Source: Cohnella sp. OV330 (GTDB lineage: Bacteria > Bacillota > Bacilli > Paenibacillales > Paenibacillaceae). Taken from it: DNA of 64,000 bases. The stretch is from contig NZ_FOKE01000005.1 of NCBI RefSeq assembly GCF_900112065.1, forward strand, positions 248,001 to 312,000. The letters run 5' to 3'. Positions 1-8,166 of this stretch are shown piece by piece. A program made the position numbers and the translations under genes. A model generated the notes under the pieces. The model was not told where the DNA came from. It saw only the letters and a list, made by a program, of their open reading frames with translations, and did no database searches. Positions within the stretch are counted from its first letter, which is position 1, and each line of letters opens with the position of its first letter.

Positions 1-807
1 GAGCTGGCCGGTCTCGGCCTCGACGAGATCCGCGAGCGCTTCGGCGCGCAGTGGTTCGGCGCAAAAGGCGCGGTCGCCGGCCTCGGCCGCTTCCCGCTGC
101 TCATCAAGCTGCTCGATTGCAACGACGACCTGTCCGTCCAGGTGCATCCTAACGATCACTATGCCGGCCTGCCCAAGGGCGAGCTCGGCAAGACCGAGAT
201 GTGGTACGTCATCGACGCCGCGCCGGACGCCAAGATCATCTACGGCCTGAAGCCGGGCACGACGCGCGAAAAGCTCGCGGCTGCAATCGAGGAAGGCAAG
301 ATCATGGATTCGCTGCAGGAAGTGTCCGTCAAAGCCGGCGATACGTTCTATATCCCGGCCGGCACGGTCCACGCGCTCTGCGCGGGCGTCCTGGTGGCCG
401 AGATCCAGCAAAACTCGGACACGACCTATCGCCTCTACGACTACGACCGTCCGGGCCTCGACGGCAAGCCGCGCGAGCTCCATATCGAGGATTCGCTGAA
501 CGTGACCGACTACGAGGGCGCCGGCGCGAGCCGCATGTCCACGGCCGGCACGCAGGCCGGAGAGTGGCTGCGCCTCGCTTCCTCGCCGTACTTCGAGACC
601 GACAAGGGCGTCGTTCAAGGCGACTGGGAGCTGGCGACGCCGTCGGACAGCTTCGTCATTTTGATCGCGGTGCAAGGCCAAGGCTCGATCGGCTGGGACG
701 GCGGCAGCCTGGACATCAAAGCAGGCGACTGCCTCCTCCTCCCCGCCAACCTGGGCGCTTATCGCCTTGGCGGCGACATGACCGTGCTGCGGAGCCAGCT
801 GCCTTAA
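1..807 (+). CDS. manA: Mannose-6-phosphate isomerase, class I (5' end outside window)
   Basis: The open frame runs in from the left edge and stops at a TAA at 805-807, so 268 codons are visible; compared with the roughly 315-residue Bacillus enzymes about 50 N-terminal residues are missing. The QVHPNDHYA segment and the later TVHAL and EIQQNSDTTYRLYDYDR segments are the cupin and zinc-site signatures of type I phosphomannose isomerases, which interconvert fructose-6-P and mannose-6-P in the cytoplasm. The KTEMWYV motif, also typical, lies between them. The ATG at 142 is internal, because homology continues upstream of it. Neighbouring genes give no operon information. Confidence 0.93.
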   Translation, partial: ELAGLGLDEIRERFGAQWFGAKGAVAGLGRFPLLIKLLDCNDDLSVQVHPNDHYAGLPKGELGKTEMWYVIDAAPDAKIIYGLKPGTTREKLAAAIEEGKIMDSLQEVSVKAGDTFYIPAGTVHALCAGVLVAEIQQNSDTTYRLYDYDRPGLDGKPRELHIEDSLNVTDYEGAGASRMSTAGTQAGEWLRLASSPYFETDKGVVQGDWELATPSDSFVILIAVQGQGSIGWDGGSLDIKAGDCLLLPANLGAYRLGGDMTVLRSQLP

Positions 808-918
808 ATCCCGCATGACGCGCTGCAGCTTCGGGCAATTAAGGCTGCAGCCGCGTCCGGGGCAATCGTCCGACCACTCCCGCGTCCGCAGGCGGATGCG
901 AAAGGAAAGATCCATGGC

Positions 919-1401
919 ATGCTAAGGCAAATGCTGATTTTGTCCGGATTGGGCATCGCGATGTGGGCCCTTGGGACGCTGTTTTTTATGCTGTTCGGCG
1001 ATTGGGTGCTCGTCGCCGCCGAGGACCGTCAGTTCGGCGCCTCGCTGTTCCTGCTGGAGGCGCTCACGGCGCTCGTCATCCTGGGGGTCGCGCTCGTCGT
1101 GCGGCTCCGTCTGTTCAGGATGCCGGGTTCCGCCACCCGGTTCGGCTTTATTGGCGCATTGATCGGCCTTTTGCTCAATACATTCGTCCTTCTCTACAGA
1201 GACAAGGTTCTGTACGATCTCGATCAAGGGCAGTACCACACGTTTACGGTGTGGATGACGCTCGCCTACGCCCTTTTTCTTCTGCTGCCGGCGATCGCGG
1301 ACCGGCTGATTCGCACCAGGCCTGTCGAGGACGCGCATGATCGAGACGCAAGCGACGTGCTGCATGCGCAGGACGATCCGGCAACATACCGACCGGAATA
1401 A
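919..1401 (+). CDS. Small four-helix membrane protein, DUF5367-like
   Basis: This 160-residue protein has about four hydrophobic segments (near residues 5-27, 42-62, 73-92 and 108-126) and a charged, Asp-rich C-terminal tail. The composition and size resemble the DUF5367 family of Firmicute membrane proteins, but I assign that only tentatively. No catalytic motif is visible. The ribosome site is poor (GAAAGGA at about 900-906, some 12 bases from the ATG). The function is unknown. A short hairpin at 1435-1456 follows the stop codon and may end the transcript. Confidence 0.6.
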   Translation: MLRQMLILSGLGIAMWALGTLFFMLFGDWVLVAAEDRQFGASLFLLEALTALVILGVALVVRLRLFRMPGSATRFGFIGALIGLLLNTFVLLYRDKVLYDLDQGQYHTFTVWMTLAYALFLLLPAIADRLIRTRPVEDAHDRDASDVLHAQDDPATYRPE

Positions 1402-1434
1402 GGCGATCGGCTTCAGCTTCAGGCGATTGCTCGA

Positions 1435-1456
1435 TCTTGTCGCCTATCCGACAAGA
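1435..1456 (+). terminator. Short perfect inverted repeat between the membrane protein and moaB
   Basis: TCTTGTCG (1435-1442) pairs perfectly with CGACAAGA (1449-1456) across a six-base loop, followed by AATAG rather than a T-run. It could be a weak terminator for the upstream gene or an operator for moaB; the sequence alone does not decide. Confidence 0.35.
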
Positions 1457-1555
1457 AATAGCGAATCCTGCATTTTCGGATCCTTCCATGGTCCGCAAAT
1501 CGGGGTTCGCCGTTTTTATTTATCGCATCTCGCGCAAAGAAGGAGGCTGCTCTCC

Positions 1556-2086
1556 ATGGAATCGATAACTTCAGCCGAACAGCACCGCCGCGAGGCTCCG
1601 TCCTCCGTCGCCTGCATGATCATCACCGTATCCGACACCCGCACGCCCGATACCGACAAGAGCGGGCTGCTCATCCGGGAGCTTCTCGAAGCGAACGGTC
1701 ATGCGGTCCGGTCCGCGCTCATCGTGCCGGATGAATACGAGCGCATCCGCGAGCTGCTTCGCGAGGCCGAATCCGATCCCGCGATCGAAGCGGTGCTGCT
1801 GAACGGCGGCACCGGCATCGCGGCGCGCGATACGACCTATGAAGCCGTAGCCGGCATGCTCAGCAAGGAAATGCCGGGCTTCGGCGAGATTTTCCGGATG
1901 CTCAGCTTCACGGAGGACATCGGGACGGCCGCCATTTTGTCCCGCGCGATCGCCGGCACGATCGGCCGCACGGCCGTATTCTCCATGCCCGGCTCGACCG
2001 GCGCCGTACGCCTTGCGATGACCCGCCTCATCGTGCCCGAGCTCGGCCACGTCATGCGCGAGATCTACAAGGACGATCCGAAGTAA
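1556..2086 (+). CDS. moaB: MoaB/MogA-family molybdenum cofactor biosynthesis protein
   Basis: The 176-residue product has the MoCF-binding fold signature: an ITVSDTRTPDTDKSG start, a LLNGGTGIAARDTTYEAV motif (GGTG, molybdopterin binding) and FSMPGSTGAVRLAM near the C-terminus. MoaB/MogA proteins adenylate molybdopterin before molybdenum insertion. I chose the ATG at 1556 because AAGGAGG lies ten bases upstream at 1540-1546 and the family start follows; a longer in-frame extension back to 1337 overlaps the previous gene and has no homology. It stands alone, with no other cofactor genes nearby, and shares a bidirectional terminator with the convergent MFS gene. Confidence 0.9.
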   Translation: MESITSAEQHRREAPSSVACMIITVSDTRTPDTDKSGLLIRELLEANGHAVRSALIVPDEYERIRELLREAESDPAIEAVLLNGGTGIAARDTTYEAVAGMLSKEMPGFGEIFRMLSFTEDIGTAAILSRAIAGTIGRTAVFSMPGSTGAVRLAMTRLIVPELGHVMREIYKDDPK

Positions 2087-2130
2087 TTGCCCTTTCTCGA
2101 ACACGATGAGCATAATTCGTTCCACAACAA

Positions 2131-2176
2131 AAAAAGCATTGCTGCCCGCCGAATAGCAGCGGACGGCAATGCTTTT
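2131..2176. terminator. Bidirectional terminator between moaB and the MFS gene
   Basis: AAAGCATTGC (2133-2142) pairs with GCAATGCTTT (2166-2175), with additional GC pairing inside. An A-run to the left gives a U-tract on the minus-strand transcript, and TTTT to the right serves the plus-strand one. Confidence 0.8.
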
Positions 2177-2192
2177 CCTAAGATGAGAGGAC

Positions 2193-3665
2193 TTAAGCGA
2201 CCTGCTTGGCCTCCTGCTCCTCGGGCGCCTTCGTACGGCGGATGAACAAGCCGACGGCCAATGCGACAAGCGCAACGATAAAGCCGATCCAGAACGCATC
2301 GTGAAGGCCCGACATCAGACCGGCAACCTGTTCGGCCGGCGCGGTCGGATCCTCGGAACCGGCCAGGTAGTTTTTGGAGCCCGTCGACATGATGCTGATG
2401 AACAGCGCCGTGCCGATCGCCCCCGACACCTGCTGAAGCGTGTTGAGAATGGCGGTGCCGTGCGGGTACAGATGCCGCGGCAGCTGGTTCAGGCCCGTCG
2501 TTTGCGCAGGCATCATCACCATCGAGATGCCGATGAGCAAGACGATGTGGATGAAGATGACATAACCCTTGGAGACGTCCGTGTCGATGCCGGTGAACAT
2601 CCAGACCGACAACGCCGTGAGCGCTAGGCCCGGAATCACGAGCACGCGCGGTCCGAACTTGTCGAACAGCTTGCCCGATACGGGCGCCATGATCCCGTTG
2701 ATGATGCTGCCCGGCAGCATGAGCAGACCCGATTTGAAGGCGGTCAGCAGCAGCGCGCTCTGCAGGAACATCGGCAGGATCGTCATCGTGGAGAACATCG
2801 TCATCATGACGACGAACAGCAGCACGGTCACCAGGCTGAACATCGGATACTTGAAGGCGCGCAGATCGAGGATCGGCTCCTTCACGACCAGCTGGCGCCA
2901 GATGAACAGCAGTAGGGAAACGCCGCCAACTGCGAGCGACCATACGACCTCGTTATCGCCCCAGCCGCTCTCGCCCGCCTTGCTGAAGCCGTAAACGATG
3001 CCGCCGAAGCCGATCGTCGACATCAGGATCGAGACGATATCGACCTTAGGCTTGGTCAGATCGGTGACGTTGCGCAGGAACGCCGCGGCGAAAATAATGG
3101 AAAAGGCCGCCAGCGGAAGCACCAGGTAAAACAGCCAGCGCCAGTCGAGCGCGTCGATGATGAGCCCCGACAGCGTCGGTCCGATCGCCGGCGCGAACAT
3201 GATGACGAGGCCGATCAGGCCCATCGCCGCTCCCCGCTTTTCGACCGGGAAGATGACGAGGATCGTATTCATGAGCACGGGCAGCATGAGCCCCGTCCCC
3301 ATCGCCTGCACGACGCGGCCCGTGAGCAGCACGCCGAATTCGGGCGCGAATGCCGAGATGGCCGTGCCTATGAGGAATAAGGTCATCGCGGACAAAAACA
3401 TTTGCCGCGTCGTAAACCATTGCTGCAGCAGCGCCGTGATCGGCACCAAGACGCCGATGACGAGCATGTAGGCCGTGCTGAGCCACTGGATCGTCGTCGC
3501 GCCGACGTTGAATTCCTTCATCAAGTCCGGCAGCGCGTTCCCGAGCAGCGTCTCGTTCAGTATGGCCACGAATGCGCCGATGATGAGCGAAAAGACGATC
3601 GGTCCCCTGCGTATCTTGCTTAAATCGATTGCCGCCCCTCCGGACGACGGTGTTGCCCCGTTCAT
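2193..3665 (-). CDS. DHA2-family (EmrB/QacA-type, 14-helix) MFS drug exporter
   Basis: The 490-residue protein is almost entirely hydrophobic helices. It shows the DHA2 signatures: an LNETLLGNALPDLMKEF segment in helix 1, an ATTIQWLSTAYML segment, and a motif-C-like run in helix 5 (IGLVIMFAPAIGPTLSGLI, with DWRWLFY following). Such proteins export drugs or metabolites using the proton gradient. The start is supported by AGGAGG about seven bases upstream. It is divergent from a TetR gene, and an operator sits between the -35 and -10 of its promoter, so it is most likely repressed by that regulator. The substrate cannot be read from sequence. Confidence 0.92.
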   Translation of the reverse strand: MNGATPSSGGAAIDLSKIRRGPIVFSLIIGAFVAILNETLLGNALPDLMKEFNVGATTIQWLSTAYMLVIGVLVPITALLQQWFTTRQMFLSAMTLFLIGTAISAFAPEFGVLLTGRVVQAMGTGLMLPVLMNTILVIFPVEKRGAAMGLIGLVIMFAPAIGPTLSGLIIDALDWRWLFYLVLPLAAFSIIFAAAFLRNVTDLTKPKVDIVSILMSTIGFGGIVYGFSKAGESGWGDNEVVWSLAVGGVSLLLFIWRQLVVKEPILDLRAFKYPMFSLVTVLLFVVMMTMFSTMTILPMFLQSALLLTAFKSGLLMLPGSIINGIMAPVSGKLFDKFGPRVLVIPGLALTALSVWMFTGIDTDVSKGYVIFIHIVLLIGISMVMMPAQTTGLNQLPRHLYPHGTAILNTLQQVSGAIGTALFISIMSTGSKNYLAGSEDPTAPAEQVAGLMSGLHDAFWIGFIVALVALAVGLFIRRTKAPEEQEAKQVA

Positions 3666-3692
3666 GGATAAAGCCTCCTATCCGATCCTCTT

Positions 3693-3743
3693 TGTCTACA
3701 CTTGTATGTGTATTTGTACAAGTGTTAGTCTTAACTATACAAT
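3693..3743. promoter_or_regulatory. Divergent promoters overlapped by a 28-bp TetR-type operator
   Basis: An inverted repeat ACACTTGTA (3698-3706), ten-base spacer, TACAAGTGT (3717-3725) lies between the divergent genes. On the minus strand TTGTAC (3716-3721) and TAGACA (3693-3698) form a promoter with a 17-bp spacer for the exporter, and the operator fills the spacer. On the plus strand TTGTAC (3714-3719) and TACAAT (3738-3743), 18 bp apart, would serve the regulator, with the operator covering its -35. Confidence 0.7.
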
Positions 3744-3780
3744 GCGTTCGCCGTCTGAGGTCAAGAACCAAATCGCAATA

Positions 3781-3800
3781 AATGTAGTCTAATCTACATT
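3781..3800 (+). promoter_or_regulatory. Second palindrome abutting the regulator's ribosome site
   Basis: AATGTAG, six-base spacer, CTACATT forms a perfect inverted repeat that ends one base before the GGAGG ribosome site of the TetR gene. It shares a CTACA element with the 3698-3725 region. It could be a second, autoregulatory operator or an mRNA hairpin that limits translation. Confidence 0.5.
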
Positions 3801-3810
3801 GGAGGCATTA

Positions 3811-4389
3811 ATGTATATGAAAAGCGACGGGTCAACCGATCTAAGAGTGCGGCGCACCCGCAAGCTCCTGTGGGACGCGCTGATGGCGTTGCTGGGCGAA
3901 TCCGGCCGGACGTTCGAATCGCTCACCGTCGCCGAGATTTGCGAGCGGGCGATGGTGCACCGGACGACGTTTTACAAGCATTTCGAGGATAAGTACCATC
4001 TGCTTTGCGCGGGCTTCGAGGAATTGAACAAGGAGCTGGCGGCCATGGACTTCGAGGAAAGAATGCGTCGTCCGATTCAGCTGCTCGAGCAATTCGGGCA
4101 TCAGCGGCAGTTCCGCACGATCATGAAGTCCGAACAGGAATCCACGTCGATCAAAAGCCTCATGCAGCGCATTGGGTCGGGTTTTATGAAAAACGATCTG
4201 CTCGCGCTCGAGCGAAAGGACGGGCCCTTCCCCGTCCCGGCCGAGATCATCGCCGAATTTTATGCCGGCGCGATCAACGGAATCGCCGCCTGGTGGGTGC
4301 AGCATGGCGGGGACGTCTCCGCGGAGACGATGGACCGCTATATCGGAGAGCTGCTTAACCCGGCGATCTTCAACCGGCAAGCGCCATAA
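3811..4389 (+). CDS. TetR/AcrR-family transcriptional regulator
   Basis: The 192-residue protein begins with a TetR-type helix-turn-helix (residues ~10-55: RRTRKLLWDALMALL, then TVAEICERAMVHRTTFYKHFEDKYHLL, with the family's TFY-HF recognition helix). The rest is a helical ligand-binding domain, similar in layout to TetR_C_7/YfiR-like regulators. The ATG at 3811 is five bases after GGAGG; an ATG at 3817 is also possible. It is divergent from the DHA2 exporter and is the likely local repressor; the inducer is probably an exported compound. Confidence 0.9.
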   Translation: MYMKSDGSTDLRVRRTRKLLWDALMALLGESGRTFESLTVAEICERAMVHRTTFYKHFEDKYHLLCAGFEELNKELAAMDFEERMRRPIQLLEQFGHQRQFRTIMKSEQESTSIKSLMQRIGSGFMKNDLLALERKDGPFPVPAEIIAEFYAGAINGIAAWWVQHGGDVSAETMDRYIGELLNPAIFNRQAP

Positions 4390-4430
4390 AAAAGGACGGT
4401 CTCGCGCAGTATGCGAGTCCGTCCTTTTCA
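4388..4430. terminator. Terminator after the TetR gene
   Basis: AAAAGGACGG (4390-4399) pairs with CCGTCCTTTT (4419-4428); CTCGC/GCGAG extends the stem inside. The T-run serves the plus strand, and the A-run on the left would also work on the minus strand after the aldo/keto reductase relic. Confidence 0.85.
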
Positions 4431-4452
4431 TTCGTGAGTGTCGGCCGACCGA

Positions 4453-4641
4453 TCAAGCCTTCAAAATGGCTTCGATCCGGTCCAGCTCCTCCTGCGAGAA
4501 TTCGAGGTTGTCGCAGCCCGTCCTCGACCCTGCGGTCGAACATTTGCGCGATCCCCAATCGCCGTACGGTCCCGGCCGCATGTTGTAGCCGGCTTTGGAT
4601 GAGATGATCAGCTCGTCGCGGTACGGCTTGAAGTCAGATTT
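4453..4641 (-). pseudogene. Aldo/keto reductase relic with a large internal deletion
   Basis: Reading the minus strand right after the radical SAM stop gives a frame of 62 residues ending in TGA at 4453-4455. The first part (KPYRDELIISSKAGY, then NMRPGPYGDWGSRK) is the well-known central N-terminal segment of YghZ/AKR14-type aldo/keto reductases. The last part (DNLEFSQEELDRIEAILKA) is the normal C-terminus of the same family. The roughly 230 residues that should lie between, including most of the TIM barrel, are gone, and there is no start region. This is a decayed gene, not a functional small protein. The call rests on family recognition by eye. Confidence 0.75.
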
Positions 4642-6382
4642 AATTGCCGGAAGCGATCCGTTCCTGCCCGTTCAAGACGACCATGCGCGCGGGCGCTTCC
4701 TCGCCGCCATGGACGAAGACGAGCGTCGTCTCCCGCGTACGGTCGACGACTCCTTCCCGCTCCCAGCGCGTAAAATCGAACGGCACGCGGTCGATCGACG
4801 CTTTTTTAACCAGATCCCGCTCCTCCATGCCTAGCTCGGCGGCCGCCCGCTTGAACCGGGAGGTCCAATCTTCCTTCCCGAGCCGGTCCTCCCACCACAT
4901 TTTGCGCGGCTTGTACTTGTGCTGAAGATAGAAATCGATCTTGAGCAGCGCAAGGGTCACGTCCAAATCAAGCGCGGGATGCCGGTCCTCCTCGAGGAAG
5001 GACCACAGCCGGACGAACAAGTCCTCGAGCTGATGGCCGATCCGCTGCCAGCCGCGCGCCTCCCAATAATCGCCGAACCGCTGGAAAAAGTCGAATGGCG
5101 ACGGATACGCCCGGTGGACTAAATACTCGATCGTCCGGTTCATGCGGTGCGCGTTCCAGTATTTCTCCAGCACGTCCTCCACGCGCTTGATGCGGACGAT
5201 GTCCGCGAATGGCATGAGGTCGTTCCCGAGCATCTCGTAGGGCGCCCTGTTCATGTAGATATAGCCGAATTGGTCCGCGTCCCGCCGAAGTCCCGTTCCC
5301 CGGAGCATCTTCAGAAAACCGAGTTGGAGTTCCTCGGGACGAAGCGCGAACACGTCGTTAAACGTTTTGCGGAACGTATCGTAGTCCTCGTGCGGCAAAC
5401 CCGCGATCAAGTCGAGATGCTGGTCGATCTTCCCGCTCTCCTTGACCTTCGTCACGGTGCGGACGAGCTTGCTCCAGTTCTGCCTGCGCTGCACAGCCAG
5501 GTTGGTGACGTCGTTGGTAGATTGAACGCCGATCTCGAAGCGGAACACGCCGGGCGGCGCGTGCTCCGCCAAATAATCGAGCACCTCCGGCCGCATGATG
5601 TCCGCCGTAATCTCGAACTGGAACACGCAACCCCGGTGGTTCCCGATCAGGAAACGGAACATCTCGAGCGCATAATCCCGCTTAATGTTGAACGTGCGGT
5701 CCACGAACTTGATCAGCTTCGCCCCGCTGTCGATCAGGTACAAAATGTCGGCCTTGACCCGGTCCATGTCGAAGTAGCGGACGCCGACCTCGATGCTAGA
5801 CAGACAGAACTGGCAGCTGAACGGGCAGCCGCGGCTCGTCTCGAAGTAGACGACGCGATTGGCGAGGCTCGGCACGTCCTCCTCGAACCGGTACGGCGAG
5901 GGCAACGTGGCCAAGTCCAGCTTCGGGCGGCCGGGAGTAACGACGATCTCGTCTCCTTTGCGATAGGCAAGACCGAAGACGAAGTGGAACTTGCGGCTGC
6001 CGGACAGTTCTCGAAGCAGGTCGCGCAGCGTCTCCTCGCCTTCGCCCATGATGATATGGTCGACGGCCGGGAGGCGCCGCATCCACTGCTCCGTGTCGTA
6101 GGATACCTCCGGACCGCCAAGCACGATCGTCGCGCTCGGCAAAATCTTGCGCAGCATGTCGATGACGGTGATCGTCTCTTCGATATTCCAGATATAGCAG
6201 GAGAATCCGATGACGTCGGGCTTCTTGGCGAACAGGTCGGATGCGATGGTCATCGGCGGGTCCTTGATCGTGTATTCCGCGATGTCCATAGGAAACTCGT
6301 CCTGGCTGTAAGCCTTCAGGCAGCGCAGTGCGAGCGAAGTATGAATGTATTTTGCGTTCAGCGTCGCGAGGACGACTTTCAT
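4640..6382 (-). CDS. B12-binding-domain radical SAM protein (DUF4080 type)
   Basis: The 580-residue protein starts with a cobalamin-binding-like Rossmann domain (residues ~1-130, with PDVIGFSCYIWN and VLGGPEVSY). A radical SAM domain follows, with the 4Fe-4S triad C186, C190, C193 in RGCPFSCQFC. The last ~200 residues match the DUF4080 extension by layout. The class cleaves S-adenosylmethionine to start radical chemistry; many B12-dependent members are methyltransferases, but the substrate here is unknown. It appears to be transcribed alone, with the reductase relic immediately behind it. GAGAGGG lies upstream of the ATG. Confidence 0.88.
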   Translation of the reverse strand: MKVVLATLNAKYIHTSLALRCLKAYSQDEFPMDIAEYTIKDPPMTIASDLFAKKPDVIGFSCYIWNIEETITVIDMLRKILPSATIVLGGPEVSYDTEQWMRRLPAVDHIIMGEGEETLRDLLRELSGSRKFHFVFGLAYRKGDEIVVTPGRPKLDLATLPSPYRFEEDVPSLANRVVYFETSRGCPFSCQFCLSSIEVGVRYFDMDRVKADILYLIDSGAKLIKFVDRTFNIKRDYALEMFRFLIGNHRGCVFQFEITADIMRPEVLDYLAEHAPPGVFRFEIGVQSTNDVTNLAVQRRQNWSKLVRTVTKVKESGKIDQHLDLIAGLPHEDYDTFRKTFNDVFALRPEELQLGFLKMLRGTGLRRDADQFGYIYMNRAPYEMLGNDLMPFADIVRIKRVEDVLEKYWNAHRMNRTIEYLVHRAYPSPFDFFQRFGDYWEARGWQRIGHQLEDLFVRLWSFLEEDRHPALDLDVTLALLKIDFYLQHKYKPRKMWWEDRLGKEDWTSRFKRAAAELGMEERDLVKKASIDRVPFDFTRWEREGVVDRTRETTLVFVHGGEEAPARMVVLNGQERIASGN

Positions 6383-6503
6383 GCTTGTCCCTCTCTTTAG
6401 AAAACAGACTTCTGCTCTTTCATTGTAAGGGATTACGATTGCCGTGTAAAAGCGGATGCGTTCCGACTGGTCGCGGATGGTTGTTGAAGAGGAGGAAACG
6501 ATT

Positions 6504-6647
6504 ATGGAGCTGATGCCGGCATGGGAACGGTGGGGTTATGAGCGGGGATGGCGCATGCAGTCAAGGGAGTTTTCCGACTCGTAAATCGCGGTTCTTCTCG
6601 GCTTGCTGCCCGAAGACATGGCCCGCGCGAGTTCCGGCACCAAATAA
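6504..6647 (+). pseudogene. Possible decayed C-terminal fragment of an Rpn/PD-(D/E)XK-type protein
   Basis: A consensus ribosome site (GAGGAGG, 6489-6495) sits eight bases before an ATG that opens a 26-codon frame containing LMPAWERWGYERGW. After a TAA at 6582-6584 the same frame goes on with LLGLLPEDMARASSGTK to a second stop at 6645-6647. Together these resemble the charged 'SWERKGYEKG' tail and the final 'PEDIARATG' helix of Rpn-family nucleases or flagellar-assembly-H-like proteins, with the middle missing. It could instead be a genuine 26-residue peptide. The identification is weak. Confidence 0.35.
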
Positions 6648-6650
6648 ATA

Positions 6651-6685
6651 AAACGGCAGGCCGGAAAACCCGGCCTGCCGTTTTT
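6651..6685. terminator. Strong bidirectional terminator after the beta-glucosidase gene
   Basis: ACGGCAGGCCGG (from 6653) pairs with CCGGCCTGCCGT (to 6681), flanked by AAA on the left and TTTTT on the right, giving U-tracts on both strands. Its main job is probably ending the minus-strand GH1 transcript. Confidence 0.88.
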
Positions 6686-6700
6686 GTATGCATTTTTGAA

Positions 6701-8047
6701 TCAAGCCTCGAACCCGTCGTGCTCGATCACGCTTTGAATAAACCGATAACTGTCCTTCGGATACCGCTTGAGCGTCTTGTAATCGGTGTAAACGATGCCG
6801 AAGCGCTTGACGTAGCCTTCCGCCCACTCGAAGTTGTCGAGCAGCGACCAGGCGAAGTAGCCCTTCAGCGGCACGCCCGACTCGATCAGGCGATGACACT
6901 GGATGAAGTGCTTTTTGAAATAGTCGGCGCGCTTCGCGTCGTGAACGCGGCCATCCGGCGTGAGCTCGTCCTCGTAGCACGCGCCGTTCTCCGTAATGTA
7001 AATCGGAACGTCGCCGTATTCCTCGTGCACCCACGACAGCACCTTGTACAGCCCGTCGGCGTAAACGTTCCAGTCCATGAACGTCTTGTCGAAGCCGACC
7101 TGCACTTCCTCGCAGTCGAACAGCCCTTCGCCTTCCTTGTAACGACCGAAGCCGCCGCTGTAGAAGTTCACGCCGATGAAGTCGATCGGCTGCGCGATCT
7201 TCTCCATATCGCCGGGCTGGATCGGCACTTCGACGCCTTTGCCCTTGAACCAGTCGACCATGAACTGCGGATATTGTCCCTTGAACGTCGGGTCCATGAA
7301 CCACTCGTTGTTGTAAGCGCGATTGCGGTGAGCGGCCGCGACATCCTCCGGCTTGGTCGTATACGGCTCGAACCAGTACAGATTGTGCGTCGTGCCGATC
7401 TCGCCCGATATGCCGAGCGTGCGGAACGCCTTCACCGCTTCGCCGTGCGCGACCATGCAGTTGTGCGCGACGTTGACGGCGAGCTGCAGGTCGGTATTGC
7501 CCGGCGCGTGCGCTCCGATATAGTTGGACAAGAACGACACGCACCAGGTCTCGTTAAACGTAATCCACTGCTTGACCTTGCCGCCGAACGCCTTGAACGC
7601 GGTCTCCGCGTAGCGGACGAACGCGCCGATCGTATCGCGGTTGTCCCAGCCGCCCTTGTCCTGGAGCGCCTGCGGCAAATCCCAGTGGTACAGCGTCACG
7701 CACGGCTCGATGCCGGCGGCCAGCAGGCCGTCGATGACCTTGGCATAGTAATCGAGGCCTTTCTGATTCAGTTCGCCGTCTCCGTCCGGATAAATGCGCG
7801 GCCAAGCGATCGAAAAGCGGTACGCCTTGACCCCCAGGTTTTTGAGCAGCGCGATATCTTCTTCATAACGGTGATAGCTGTCGCAAGCGACGTCGCCCGT
7901 ATCGCCGTTAACGACCTTGCCCGGCGTGCGGGAGAACGTATCCCAGATCGACATCCCCCGCCCGTCTTCGTTATATGCCCCTTCGATCTGGTAGGAAGCG
8001 GTCGCCGTTCCCCAGACGAAATCCTTCGGAAATTGAATCGAAGCCAT
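6701..8047 (-). CDS. bglA: GH1 beta-glucosidase
   Basis: The 448-residue protein is a full-length family 1 glycoside hydrolase. It has the N-terminal signature FVWGTATASYQIEGA, the acid/base E166 in TFNE and the nucleophile E353 in YITENG. The WSLLDNFEWAEGY segment is typical of non-phosphorylated beta-glucosidases rather than 6-phospho enzymes. There is no signal peptide, so it hydrolyses imported beta-glucosides in the cytoplasm. The start at 8047 (MASIQFPKDF) is preceded by GGAGG; an in-frame extension to 8122 lacks homology. A cre-like site lies upstream and suggests carbon catabolite control. Confidence 0.95.
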   Translation of the reverse strand: MASIQFPKDFVWGTATASYQIEGAYNEDGRGMSIWDTFSRTPGKVVNGDTGDVACDSYHRYEEDIALLKNLGVKAYRFSIAWPRIYPDGDGELNQKGLDYYAKVIDGLLAAGIEPCVTLYHWDLPQALQDKGGWDNRDTIGAFVRYAETAFKAFGGKVKQWITFNETWCVSFLSNYIGAHAPGNTDLQLAVNVAHNCMVAHGEAVKAFRTLGISGEIGTTHNLYWFEPYTTKPEDVAAAHRNRAYNNEWFMDPTFKGQYPQFMVDWFKGKGVEVPIQPGDMEKIAQPIDFIGVNFYSGGFGRYKEGEGLFDCEEVQVGFDKTFMDWNVYADGLYKVLSWVHEEYGDVPIYITENGACYEDELTPDGRVHDAKRADYFKKHFIQCHRLIESGVPLKGYFAWSLLDNFEWAEGYVKRFGIVYTDYKTLKRYPKDSYRFIQSVIEHDGFEA

Positions 8048-8090
8048 ACCTAACCCCTCCGCACTGAATAATCGTACCGCGCACGCGTCA

Positions 8091-8105
8091 TGTAAAACGT
8101 TTTCC
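8091..8105 (-). promoter_or_regulatory. cre-like palindrome upstream of the beta-glucosidase
   Basis: The core AAAACGTTTTC (within 8093-8104) matches the centre and one arm of the CcpA operator consensus, with mismatches at the outer TG. It lies about 45-60 bases before the start codon, just downstream of a TATAAA (minus strand, ~8114-8119), a position suited to repression. Confidence 0.4.
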
Positions 8106-8166
8106 TTCTTTATTTTATACAAAATGACCGCGCGCGCCCATACGATATCCTGTGCGATATTGGCGC

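Noticed and set aside
6548..8053. A 501-codon plus-strand frame opposite the beta-glucosidase
   Set aside because: Antisense shadow; the minus strand has all GH1 motifs.
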